From assembly GCA_018610125.1 (NCBI GenBank), contig JAHEOI010000179.1, positions 1-7,321 on the forward strand: a stretch of 7,321 bases of DNA, read 5' to 3'. Of this stretch, positions 1 to 5,242 are shown piece by piece. The translations under genes and the position numbers were made by a program. The notes under the pieces are model-generated. The model was not told the DNA's origin. It saw only the letters and a list, made by a program, of their open reading frames with translations, and ran no database searches. The stretch is from Verrucomicrobiota bacterium. Lineage in GTDB: Bacteria > Verrucomicrobiota > Verrucomicrobiia > Limisphaerales > JAHEOI01. Positions within the stretch are counted from its first letter, which is position 1, and every line of letters begins with the position of its first letter.

Positions 1-542
1 ACCGGAATGTGTTTCTCACCCACGACTTCCACCCCTTCCGGCAGCGAGATATCGCCGATATGGATCGTCTGATTCACATCAAGATCGCTGACATCGACGT
101 TGATGATTTCAGGGACATCCTTGGGCAGGCCGCGGACCGTAATGGTATTTAAGACATGTTCCAAAAGCCCGTCGCTGGTCTTGACGCCTACCGCTTCGCC
201 GACCGCCTCGACAGGCACGCGCACGGTGACCTCTTGATCTTCGGCAACTTCCAGGAAGTCGACATGCAGCACCTCCCCCGAAAGCGGATGGTGCTGGATC
301 TCTTTGACCAAGCTCAGGCGCTTGGGGCGCTCATCTTTCTCAATATTGAGGTCGACCAACAAGATCTCAGAGGCCGAGTGATGGATCATCTTTTCCATCT
401 CTCTGGCTGAGATTTCCACCTGTTGGGTCGGGGCCTTGGGTCCGTACACCACGCCTGGCAGCCGCCCTTCGGCACGCAGATTCTTCGCCTTCTTACTTCC
501 GCGCCCAGTCCTTGGATAAGCCGTCAATGATTCAATCTTCAT
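1..542 (-). CDS. rplY: 50S ribosomal protein L25/CTC (bL25, long form), 3'-truncated by window edge
   Basis: The minus-strand frame is open from an ATG at 542-540 to the left window edge, giving 180 codons without a stop. The protein begins MKIESLTAYPRTGRGSKKAK and continues with LRAEGRLPGVVYG, the hallmark of the 5S rRNA-binding N-terminal domain of the L25/TL5/CTC family (about residues 1-90; QHHPLSGEVLHVDFLEV closes that domain). From about residue 100 the beta-rich TL5/CTC C-terminal domain follows (VTVRVPVEAVGEAVGVK, then IINVDVSDLDVNQTIHIGDI). This is therefore the long form, not the roughly 95-residue enterobacterial L25. The protein binds 5S rRNA in the central protuberance of the 50S subunit. 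The start is supported by the motif AGGAG 4 nt upstream. It lies 53 nt downstream of prs on the same strand, a widely conserved pairing often followed by pth, which would lie beyond the left edge. The C-terminus is not visible. Confidence 0.95.
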   Translation of the reverse strand, partial: MKIESLTAYPRTGRGSKKAKNLRAEGRLPGVVYGPKAPTQQVEISAREMEKMIHHSASEILLVDLNIEKDERPKRLSLVKEIQHHPLSGEVLHVDFLEVAEDQEVTVRVPVEAVGEAVGVKTSDGLLEHVLNTITVRGLPKDVPEIINVDVSDLDVNQTIHIGDISLPEGVEVVGEKHIP

Positions 543-545
543 GCC

Positions 546-551
546 ACTCCT
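546..551 (-). promoter_or_regulatory. Shine-Dalgarno of rplY (AGGAGT)
   Basis: On the minus strand AGGAGT is followed by GGC and the ATG. This fixes the rplY start and is one of only two convincing Shine-Dalgarno sequences in the window. Both belong to genes that are downstream members of an apparent operon. Confidence 0.75.
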
Positions 552-595
552 ATTGCAGAGCTACTCGCTAACGTTTGTTCTTCCGTTTTTCAATT

Positions 596-1540
596 TCAGC
601 TTGTCCGCCCCCCTGTAAACTCAAACAGGGAAGTCACCGATGAATTGTTGTGGATGCGCTTGATGGCCTCACCTAGCAATGGCGCAACCGAAAGCGTGGT
701 GACCTGAAACCCCTCGACTTCCGGGCGAGGCACTGTATCCGTGGAAATCAATTCGTCAATGTACGATTCACGCAGCCGCTTGATCCCAAGATCGTTCAAA
801 ATAACGTGCGAGACACAAGCAAAGATTTTCTTGGCCCCCTCGTTCTTCAATTTCTCAGCAGCCGCCGTCAACGTGCCGGCCGTCTCGGTGAGGTCATCCA
901 CAATCAGGACATCCTTATCACGAATCTCCCCGATTACCGTCATCCATTCGATCTCTGAAGCGCTCCGGCGCCGTTTCGCCACGATGGCGAGATCGGAATC
1001 AAGGACTTGCGCATAAGCGTAAGCCATCTTCAATCCCCCCACGTCGGGGCTTACCACAACAAGATTCTTTAGCTCCCGTTTCTTGAGATACTCATACATC
1101 ACCGGGGCCGCATACAAATGGTCCACCGGAATGTCAAAAAAGCCTTGGATCTGCTGCGCATGCAGATCCATCGTCAGGATCCGGTGCGCACCGGCGGCCA
1201 CCAACAGATTGGCTAAAAGCTTGGCAGTAATCGGAACGCGTGGCTGATCCTTGCGATCTTGCCGGGCATAACCGAAAAAGGGGAGGACCGCTGTAATCCG
1301 GGAAACACTGGCCCGACGCAACGCATCCATCATGATGAACATCTCCATGAAGTGATGGTTCGCCGGTGGGTAGGTCGACTGCACGACAAAAACATCCTCA
1401 CCCCGGACGTTTTCATGAATCTTGACAAACGTCTCCCCGTCCGGAAACGCGCTCACGGTGCATTTCCCGGCTTCAGTGCCGAGGTACTCGGCAATCGCCT
1501 TCACTAAAGGCTGATTGGAAGTTCCGCTGAAGATTTTCAC
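596..1540 (-). CDS. prs: Ribose-phosphate pyrophosphokinase (PRPP synthetase)
   Basis: This enzyme converts ribose 5-phosphate and ATP to PRPP and AMP, feeding purine, pyrimidine, histidine, tryptophan and NAD synthesis in the cytoplasm. From the GTG at 1540 it is 314 aa, the usual class I length, and begins (M)KIFSGTSNQPL. Visible motifs are FPDGE (32-36), HENVRG (42-47), ARQDRKDQPRVPITAK (92-107), the metal-binding MDLHAQQIQGFFDIPVDH (124-141), the flexible catalytic loop AKRRR with K189 and R191, and the PRPP/ribose-phosphate loop VDDLTETAGT (214-223). That loop reads ETAGT where E. coli has DTGGT. A longer reading from a GTG at 1579 adds 13 residues (MGRFLNFDQRRQN). I disfavour it because the family normally starts close to KIFSG and because a terminator-like hairpin overlaps that GTG. 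Neither start has a normally spaced Shine-Dalgarno; a GGGGAGG lies about 30 nt before the chosen GTG, inside the hairpin. It stops 53 nt before rplY. Confidence 0.96.
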   Translation of the reverse strand: MKIFSGTSNQPLVKAIAEYLGTEAGKCTVSAFPDGETFVKIHENVRGEDVFVVQSTYPPANHHFMEMFIMMDALRRASVSRITAVLPFFGYARQDRKDQPRVPITAKLLANLLVAAGAHRILTMDLHAQQIQGFFDIPVDHLYAAPVMYEYLKKRELKNLVVVSPDVGGLKMAYAYAQVLDSDLAIVAKRRRSASEIEWMTVIGEIRDKDVLIVDDLTETAGTLTAAAEKLKNEGAKKIFACVSHVILNDLGIKRLRESYIDELISTDTVPRPEVEGFQVTTLSVAPLLGEAIKRIHNNSSVTSLFEFTGGRTS

Positions 1541-1565
1541 GTTTTGGCGTCGTTGATCGAAATTT

Positions 1566-1592
1566 AAAAACCTCCCCACACACAGGGGGTTT
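1566..1592 (-). terminator. Terminator-like hairpin between dsbD and prs
   Basis: Read on the minus strand, AAACC and CCC pair with GGG and GGTTT across a TGTGTGTG loop. This gives 8 base pairs with one bulged A, and the 3' side runs into TTTTT and then AAATTT. It could end the dsbD transcript, act as an attenuator in the prs leader, or both. It overlaps the alternative upstream GTG of prs (1579) and hides a GGGGAGG that resembles a Shine-Dalgarno. The stem is interrupted and part of the T run is used in pairing, so termination strength is uncertain. Confidence 0.4.
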
Positions 1593-1605
1593 AGGGCACA
1601 ATACC

Positions 1606-1656
1606 GCCTTTCGGGATTGATCGCCGGCTATGACCCAAGCAGATCAACCCGAAGGC
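1606..1656 (-). repeat. Long imperfect inverted repeat in the prs leader
   Basis: The arms are 1606-1622 (GCCTTTCGGGATTGATC on the plus strand) and 1642-1656 (GATCAACCCGAAGGC). They are complementary over 15 base pairs with two single-base bulges and enclose a 19-nt loop. No T run follows on either strand, so it is not a classical terminator. It sits just downstream of a promoter candidate (1660-1687) and upstream of the terminator-like hairpin, so it would form the 5' end of a prs-specific transcript. Function is unknown; possibilities are 5' stabilisation, part of an attenuator, or a binding site. Confidence 0.5.
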
Positions 1657-1659
1657 TAC

Positions 1660-1687
1660 AATGTACAGAGCCCTCGCCTCATTGCAA
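1660..1687 (-). promoter_or_regulatory. Candidate sigma70-type promoter for prs
   Basis: The minus strand reads TTGCAA, a 16-nt spacer, then TACATT. These match the -35 and -10 consensus at 4 of 6 positions each. The expected start would fall near position 1653, at the beginning of the leader hairpin. It lies immediately after the dsbD stop, which would allow prs-rplY to be transcribed independently of dsbD. This is inferred from sequence only. Confidence 0.35.
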
Positions 1688-1694
1688 GGCCAAG

Positions 1695-3902
1695 TTATTT
1701 CGAAGTCAGCGTCGTCTTCGATTTTTGATCGGAAGGGTTTCCCATCTCGGCAGCCTGCTCCAGCTTCCGATGGACCAGCTTCGGACGAAGAATTTGCGGC
1801 AGAACGATCGGTTCCCGGTTCAGCGCAGAAGGATAAACCAAGACAAGCGGAACGCCGGCGCGATCATAACGCTGCAGCACCTTGGTCATCCGCTCCGGAA
1901 CCGATGTGTAATCCGCCTTAAAGGCCACCCCGTTAACCTCCTCCAGCTTCTTTTGGGTTGACGGGATCTCCAAGCTCGTCTCCTCGTTAACCTGACACGT
2001 CAAGCACCAATCCGCCGTGAAATCAACCAGCACGACGTGCCCCTCTTGGCGAGCCTCCTTAACGGCTTCCGGACTCCATTCCCGCCAATCGATCAAGCCG
2101 GTCTTTCGAGAGGTTTCCATTCCGTCCTCTTGCGAAGCGGCTACTGTCGACCTCCATTGCAACCGACCTTCAAGCGTGTACCAATACCCACTGATAAGCA
2201 AAACGGCGCAAATCCCTACGGCCAAGCGGCGATATCGAGCGCCGCCCTGGACAAACGTTCCCCAAATCCACGCGACAAGCCCCAAAATGACAAGGAACAG
2301 ACCGATCCAAAGCACGCCGGCTCGGCCATAGTGATTGGCCAGTAGATAAAAGAGCCAAATTGCCGTCGCCAGCATCGGGAAGCCCATGATGATTTTGAAT
2401 CGCTCCATCCACGGGCCCGGCTTCGGTAAGAACCGCAACCAGCCGGGCTTCCAGCTCAACAAGAGATACGGCGCGGCCAACCCCAGCCCAACCACAAGAA
2501 AGATTAACACGATGATCCATGGTGGCTGCAGGAATGCAAACCCGAGCGCAACGGCCAGGAAAGGGGCGGTACAGGGCGTTGCCAACGCCGTGGCCAACAC
2601 CCCGCTAAAGAATGCTCCCGAGGCCCCCTCGCGAGAGGAGGCTTGGCTTGCGGCTTGCATGGCATTTCCCGTGAGATAGATCTCAAAGACCCCGAATAGA
2701 TTCAGCGCAACCAACGTCACAACAACCGTCATGATCATCAGGAAATAGGGGTTGGCCAACTGCATTCCCCACCCGGCGCTTTTTCCGGCTTGCTGAACGC
2801 CGATCACCACCGAGGCCAACGCAAGAAACGAAGCTAGCACCCCCATCGTATAAATGAGTCCCATCTTCCGCACCCGCTTTGGCTCGTCCTGACTTTGATT
2901 AACAAACCCAAGGATTTTCAAAGAAATGACCGGCAGCACACATGGCATGACATTGAGAATCACTCCCCCGATCAGGGCAAATGCAATCATCTTCAGGAGC
3001 TTTCCCGCGGTGAACCCGGCAGCACCGCCCTCGCCCGCTTGCGCTACCTCGGCCTCCTTTTCGGAACTACCCGGCGAGAGCGTCACTTCCACCCCGACCG
3101 GATAGCCTTCCTTTTCTGACGAGGCCACCAGCAGCCCCTCTATCTCGCTCGGCCACTCGTCGCCAAATTTTTCCACCCGCTTCTTCAGGCGGACCCGGTC
3201 CCCCTTTTTCGAAATCACATCGGTGGCGGGCTGAACGACGTAATCCTTGGCGCCATACGGGAAGAAATCGGTCACCCGCCTCCCTTCAATGTTCTCGGCG
3301 GAAATCACAAGCGCCCGAACCGCCGAATTCGTCGTGCTTTGCCAACCGGCATCGACATTGAGCGCGACATCTTGTTTGGGCATCCGTTTCTGGAAATCTC
3401 GAATCAGACCGAGGTCATCGGCACTCTCGGCCGTCTCGCCAATCTTTAAGCGACCGGTCAGCTCGGCGGATCCGGGCAGGCATACCTCCGCACACTCCAG
3501 CCAGCCGACACTTGCTTTGATCGAGTACTCGCCGGCAGAAATCTCCGGACTCACCCGAAGCGGCACGACAAGGACAACTTCATCGTGGTAAACATAGGTA
3601 TACAGCCCGGCTTGATTGTACTTGTCCGGCACCGGCCACCGAATATTGCCGGGCGTGATGCCTTGAGGGAGATCCCAGTCGATCTGCGTCGCCTCCCCGG
3701 AGTCCCCGGCGTTTCGCCAGTACGTATGCCACCCTTTCGGCATGTCGAGATGAATGCCGGCCAATATTGTCGAACCAGGACGCGCCTTGACCGCCCCAAG
3801 CAAAAGGTCGGCCTCTGTCTTGCCCGTGGCCGCACTCGCTGAGCTCGTCCCTACCAGGAAAAGGCCCAACGCAATCAAACATTTCCCAACGCAAATCTTC
3901 AT
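1695..3902 (-). CDS. dsbD: Thiol:disulfide interchange protein, DsbD/ScsB type (protein-disulfide reductase)
   Basis: This membrane protein moves electrons from cytoplasmic thioredoxin to extracytoplasmic thiol proteins, supporting disulfide isomerisation and often cytochrome c maturation. From the ATG at 3902 it is 735 aa. Residues 1-24 form a signal peptide ending SASA before ATGKT. The extracytoplasmic alpha-type domain (about 25-290) carries WLECAEVCLPG with C137 and C141. The DsbD beta membrane domain (about 300-575, about eight helices) has the redox cysteines C321 in NVMPCVLP and C444 in ATPCTAPF. A C-terminal thioredoxin domain (about 600-725) has DWCLTC (C633, C636) and a cis-Pro loop GVP near 673-675. 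All three cysteine pairs are present, so it looks functional. The N-terminal cysteine motif resembles the ScsB/DsbC-corrector branch more than E. coli DsbD. An in-frame ATG at 3986 would add 28 residues before the signal peptide; I prefer 3902 although neither start has an ideal Shine-Dalgarno. The gene lies 155 nt upstream of the prs start. Confidence 0.93.
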   Translation of the reverse strand: MKICVGKCLIALGLFLVGTSSASAATGKTEADLLLGAVKARPGSTILAGIHLDMPKGWHTYWRNAGDSGEATQIDWDLPQGITPGNIRWPVPDKYNQAGLYTYVYHDEVVLVVPLRVSPEISAGEYSIKASVGWLECAEVCLPGSAELTGRLKIGETAESADDLGLIRDFQKRMPKQDVALNVDAGWQSTTNSAVRALVISAENIEGRRVTDFFPYGAKDYVVQPATDVISKKGDRVRLKKRVEKFGDEWPSEIEGLLVASSEKEGYPVGVEVTLSPGSSEKEAEVAQAGEGGAAGFTAGKLLKMIAFALIGGVILNVMPCVLPVISLKILGFVNQSQDEPKRVRKMGLIYTMGVLASFLALASVVIGVQQAGKSAGWGMQLANPYFLMIMTVVVTLVALNLFGVFEIYLTGNAMQAASQASSREGASGAFFSGVLATALATPCTAPFLAVALGFAFLQPPWIIVLIFLVVGLGLAAPYLLLSWKPGWLRFLPKPGPWMERFKIIMGFPMLATAIWLFYLLANHYGRAGVLWIGLFLVILGLVAWIWGTFVQGGARYRRLAVGICAVLLISGYWYTLEGRLQWRSTVAASQEDGMETSRKTGLIDWREWSPEAVKEARQEGHVVLVDFTADWCLTCQVNEETSLEIPSTQKKLEEVNGVAFKADYTSVPERMTKVLQRYDRAGVPLVLVYPSALNREPIVLPQILRPKLVHRKLEQAAEMGNPSDQKSKTTLTSK

Positions 3903-3956
3903 AGAGCAATGTGGATGAAACCGATCTTGACCCGGCTCACCATTCGTTCCGCCGCC

Positions 3957-3974
3957 AGGCCGATAACACGGCCT
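3957..3974. repeat. Perfect 6-bp inverted repeat (AGGCCG / CGGCCT) near the dsbD start
   Basis: AGGCCG and CGGCCT are separated by ATAACA. Together they could form a small GC-rich hairpin or an operator-like dyad about 55-70 nt upstream of the preferred dsbD ATG. If the upstream ATG at 3986 is used, it lies inside coding sequence. No T run follows. Function is unknown. Confidence 0.3.
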
Positions 3975-4041
3975 ACCTTCCGGCATTTAAGAGCTTCCAC
4001 CCCTCCCCGCTTATTCCAAGGTACCTTCGAACTAGCCCTTT

Positions 4042-4071
4042 AATCTACGCTATCGCTACCCACCCTGGCAA
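4042..4071 (-). promoter_or_regulatory. Candidate sigma70-type promoter for dsbD
   Basis: The minus strand reads TTGCCA (4071-4066), an 18-nt spacer and TAGATT (4047-4042), each matching the consensus at 4 of 6 positions. The start would fall near 4035, leaving a leader of about 130 nt to the preferred dsbD ATG, which would hold the AGGCCG/CGGCCT hairpin. It overlaps a weaker plus-strand promoter candidate (TTTAAT at 4039-4044), so divergent transcription from this spot is plausible. Confidence 0.4.
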
Positions 4072-4072
4072 C

Positions 4073-4190
4073 CGTTCGGGACAAGTTGGACGACGTCCCT
4101 ATCAGGTCGAAGATCTGAACGCCGACAAGGGGGGACCGAGCAGGGTGAGGGCGTGAATCGTACCGGGTGAAAGTCGACGTCTCCCGAACG
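4073..4190 (+). promoter_or_regulatory. Candidate structured RNA / leader element in the divergent spacer
   Basis: A perfect 9-bp inverted repeat, CGTTCGGGA (4073-4081) with TCCCGAACG (4182-4190), could close a 118-nt element. Inside it, GACGTC at 4092-4097 can pair with GACGTC at 4176-4181, which abuts the 3' outer arm. TCAGGTC (4102-4108) pairs with GATCTGA (4112-4118) across a GAA loop, with one G.U pair. ACGCC (4119-4123) can pair with GGCGT (4150-4154). The outer arm is followed by TTTT on the plus strand. These helices nest without conflict. I do not recognise a known riboswitch, SRP RNA or tRNA in it on either strand. It may be a 5' leader of the downstream membrane gene, a small RNA, or chance pairing. 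Confidence 0.3.
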
Positions 4191-4221
4191 TTTTGAACTG
4201 TGCAAACCGCTCTCGAATCGC

Positions 4222-4227
4222 TAATAT
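4222..4227 (+). promoter_or_regulatory. -10-like hexamer (TAATAT) immediately before the DUF4203-type gene
   Basis: TAATAT matches the -10 consensus at 5 of 6 positions and ends 8 nt before the ATG at 4236. Transcription from it would start at or next to that ATG, giving a leaderless mRNA. The -35 region at the right distance (around 4199-4205) is weak, about 3 of 6 matches. There is no Shine-Dalgarno before the ATG. Confidence 0.35.
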
Positions 4228-4235
4228 TCGCTCAA

Positions 4236-4763
4236 ATGGACCTCTTCATTCTCTTGGTTGGAGCCGGGGCACTGACCCTGGGGCGGGCGTTGTTTTGGCT
4301 GTTTCTCGGACTGGGCGGGTTCGTCGGAGGCTTGCTTTTCGCGACCAACCTTGACCTCCTGGCAGGCACTTCCGAATGGCTACTCTTCGCTGTGGCCCTC
4401 GTCTGCGGTCTGCTCGGGCTGGTGATAGCCGTTTTCCTCCAAAAACTGGCGGTTGGCATCCTCGGCCTACTGGCCGGAGGGTATCTGGCAATCTTGGTTT
4501 CGGACTCTCTCGGACACCCACAGGAATACTGGCCGATTGCATTCGCCGTTGGAGCCATCATCGGCGCCGTTTTTGTCTACGCTCTGTTTGATTGGGCGTT
4601 GATAGCCTTGTCGGCATCTCTTGGAGCCACATTGATCGTTGAGGAGCTGACACTCGAGCCGTCGGTCGAACTGGCCGTCTTTGCAAGCCTCGTGCTATTT
4701 GGGTTTTTGGTCCAGTCCTTCTTTTGGCAGGAGCCGGGTCCGTCCAACGAAAGCCGAGTCTGA
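4236..4763 (+). CDS. Polytopic membrane protein, TM7S3/TM198-like (DUF4203-type)
   Basis: The protein is 175 aa from the ATG at 4236, almost entirely hydrophobic and rich in glycine and alanine. About seven membrane helices can be placed near residues 2-15, 17-36, 46-66, 68-89, 99-117, 119-136 and 143-162, with a short polar tail ending EPGPSNESRV. The helix count, size and Gly-rich segments (GLGGFVGGLLF, LGLLAGGYLAIL, FAVGAIIGAVFVYALF) resemble the TM7S3/TM198-like family (DUF4203), whose biochemical role is not known. That assignment is from memory of the family pattern. A GTG at 4200 would add 12 residues (MQTALESLIFAQ). I prefer the ATG because the hydrophobic domain begins there and a TAATAT lies just before it; neither start has a Shine-Dalgarno. 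It is divergent from dsbD, and its stop lies 41 nt before the iscA-like ATG. Confidence 0.75.
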   Translation: MDLFILLVGAGALTLGRALFWLFLGLGGFVGGLLFATNLDLLAGTSEWLLFAVALVCGLLGLVIAVFLQKLAVGILGLLAGGYLAILVSDSLGHPQEYWPIAFAVGAIIGAVFVYALFDWALIALSASLGATLIVEELTLEPSVELAVFASLVLFGFLVQSFFWQEPGPSNESRV

Positions 4764-4792
4764 TTGACGCGGCGGCCTGCGTCGCCTAGAAT
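4764..4792 (+). promoter_or_regulatory. Strong sigma70-type promoter candidate for the iscA-like gene
   Basis: TTGACG (4764-4769), a 17-nt spacer and TAGAAT (4787-4792) match the -35 and -10 consensus at 5 of 6 positions each with ideal spacing. It begins directly after the TGA of the preceding gene. The predicted start, about 7 nt downstream near 4799, is only about 6 nt before the iscA ATG at 4805, so the mRNA would be nearly leaderless. It gives the iscA-hscB pair a promoter independent of the membrane-protein gene. Confidence 0.6.
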
Positions 4793-4804
4793 CAGTAGTA
4801 CGAT

Positions 4805-5188
4805 ATGATTGCGGCCAGCTCAAAGACAAGTGATCAAAAACCGAATATCCGGGAAGGGGACGAACGTCTGATCCGGGTAACGGAGAATGCGTCGAATAAA
4901 GTGGCCTCTTTGTTGCAGAAACAGGGGCGAGACCAAGGGGTATTGCGAGTGGCCGTTGTCGGTGGAGGCTGTTCAGGGATGCAATACAAGATGGACCTCC
5001 AAGACGGCCCTGCCAATCGGGACATCCTGGTCCGCAGCAATGGGATCATGATTGTAGTGGATCCCAAGAGCGCCATGTACGTCACCGGCACGGAGCTCGA
5101 CTACGAGGAATCGCTCGAAGGTGGGTTTAAGGTCAACAATCCGAATGCCGCCACCTCGTGCTCCTGCGGCGAAAGCTTTAGTGCCTGA
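4805..5188 (+). CDS. A-type iron-sulfur carrier protein (IscA/ErpA/HesB family)
   Basis: This cytoplasmic scaffold/carrier receives or delivers Fe-S clusters during maturation of client proteins. It is 127 aa. The A-type fold spans about residues 21-127 (LIRVTENASNKVASLLQKQG, then VAVVGGGCSGMQYKMDL). All three conserved cluster-binding cysteines are present: C56 in GGGCSG and C119/C121 in the C-terminal SCSCGESF. The segment VDPKSAMYVTGTELDYEESLEGGFKVNNPNA is classic for the family. The first 20 residues (MIAASSKTSDQKPNIREGDE) form a polar extension beyond typical members of about 105-110 aa. No other good in-frame start is available upstream of the conserved core. Sequence alone does not separate IscA, ErpA and SufA subtypes, so no symbol is given. 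No Shine-Dalgarno precedes the ATG, but a strong promoter ends 12 nt before it. The gene ends 54 nt before hscB, supporting a shared transcript. Confidence 0.95.
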   Translation: MIAASSKTSDQKPNIREGDERLIRVTENASNKVASLLQKQGRDQGVLRVAVVGGGCSGMQYKMDLQDGPANRDILVRSNGIMIVVDPKSAMYVTGTELDYEESLEGGFKVNNPNAATSCSCGESFSA

Positions 5189-5234
5189 TCGTCTCGTTTA
5201 AGAGGGTAAGCAATCATCCCGATACGGTTGCGCC

Positions 5235-5241
5235 AGGGTGG
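5235..5241 (+). promoter_or_regulatory. Shine-Dalgarno of the hscB-like gene (AGGGTGG)
   Basis: AGGGTGG followed by C and the ATG at 5243 supports that start over the in-frame TTG at 5228, which would place this motif inside the coding sequence. Confidence 0.55.
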
Positions 5242-5242
5242 C

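Noticed and set aside
156..410. Plus-strand open frames opposite rplY, prs, dsbD and the HEAT-cytochrome gene
   Set aside because: They lie antisense to well-supported genes, lack recognisable domains and have compositions typical of mirror frames of GC-rich coding sequence.
1577..1579. GTG at 1579 as the prs start (327 aa)
   Set aside because: It adds 13 residues beyond the usual family N-terminus and overlaps a terminator-like hairpin. Kept as an alternative only, since the GTG at 1540 also lacks a Shine-Dalgarno.
4011..4044. Plus-strand promoter TTCCAA-19-TTTAAT upstream of the structured region
   Set aside because: The -10 is good but the spacer is long and the -35 modest. Too weak to list as a feature, although it would explain transcription of 4073-4190.
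4200..4202. GTG at 4200 as the start of the membrane protein
   Set aside because: No Shine-Dalgarno, and a -10-like TAATAT lies between it and the ATG at 4236 where the hydrophobic domain begins. Still possible.
3903..4235. Possible tRNA or other known RNA in the divergent spacer
   Set aside because: I looked on both strands for a T-loop/acceptor arrangement, the SRP GGAAGG core and common riboswitch cores and found none.
4766..4783. Hairpin GACGC/GCGTC after the membrane-protein stop as a terminator
   Set aside because: Only 5 bp, no following T run, and it coincides with the -35 and spacer of a strong promoter, so I read the region as a promoter.
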